DNA of 64,000 nucleotides, taken from Bog-473 sp963807775. Its GTDB lineage: Bacteria; Actinomycetota; Acidimicrobiia; Acidimicrobiales; RAAP-2. The notes under the pieces were generated by a model that saw only the letters and a list, made by a program, of their open reading frames with translations, was not told the DNA's origin and did no database searches. The position numbers and the translations under genes were made by a program. This document shows, piece after piece, positions 63,975-64,000 of the stretch. The first letter of the stretch is position 1, and every line of letters begins with the position of its first letter. The DNA is taken from positions 248,001 to 312,000 of the forward strand of contig CAWECY010000013.1 of NCBI GenBank assembly GCA_963807775.1, read 5' to 3'.

Positions 63975-64000
63975 CAGCGTTCCCAGGCCCTCATTTACCG

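Overview
The window is high-GC DNA from an actinobacterium. Two things seen directly support this: a complete Pup-proteasome locus (mpa, dop, pup, prcB, prcA, pafA) running straight into the twin-arginine translocase genes, and a fused F420-synthesis gene (fbiC). Repeat-bearing secreted proteins and a weak Shine-Dalgarno habit fit a non-mycobacterial lineage, perhaps Acidimicrobiia-like; that placement is inference.

Layout. 0-7.6 kb: Pup-proteasome operon plus tatB/tatC on the minus strand, without the pafB/pafC pair that mycobacteria carry between pafA and tat. 7.6-11 kb: a ferredoxin, a small protein ending in LNPQPLPP, and a minus-strand group of trmI, a DUF1801 gene and three small membrane-associated proteins. 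11-14.2 kb: transketolase and transaldolase (pentose phosphate). 14.3-19.2 kb: fbiC, a LOG-family gene and a secreted amidase with 42-residue repeats, each overlapping the next by GTGA. 19.2-23.6 kb: a phospholipase-D-like lipoprotein, VOC protein, ThpR-type RNA phosphodiesterase and a fatty acyl-CoA ligase. 23.6-28.2 kb: a 374-bp direct duplication of the start of a cell-wall NlpC/P60 hydrolase gene brackets about 3.2 kb of extra DNA that holds a secreted GH12-like protein and gene remnants. 28.2-32.7 kb: ClC channel and MarR regulator sharing a 25-bp palindromic promoter, a hydrolase and a methyltransferase. 32.8-39 kb: glutamate synthase (gltB/gltD). 39-49.2 kb: thiO, thiS, patatin, CorA-like transporter, a DAO-family oxidase, haloalkane dehalogenase, PspA, a GrpB-family protein and a giant CAP/TIG/repeat surface protein.

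From about 36.9 to 48.5 kb almost every gene is broken by single-base indels although its protein sequence continues in another frame. I read this as poor sequence quality rather than gene decay.

49.4-53.8 kb: a secreted lipase resembling Candida antarctica lipase B, two GAF-ANTAR regulators and a GAF histidine kinase. 53.9-57.3 kb: an island of lower apparent GC bounded by tRNA-Pro(GGG) and a 22-bp copy of its central part; it carries a PPOX-family protein, a small HTH-like protein, a cupin and a histidine phosphatase. 57.7-64 kb: an MFS/cyclic-nucleotide-binding fusion, a GAF-GGDEF cyclase, an HSL-type esterase, a secreted phosphoesterase, a gamma-carbonic-anhydrase-like protein and a zinc-ribbon membrane protein.

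A repeated promoter pattern (TANNNT, then 5-9 bases, then the start codon) suggests that many first genes of transcription units are leaderless.
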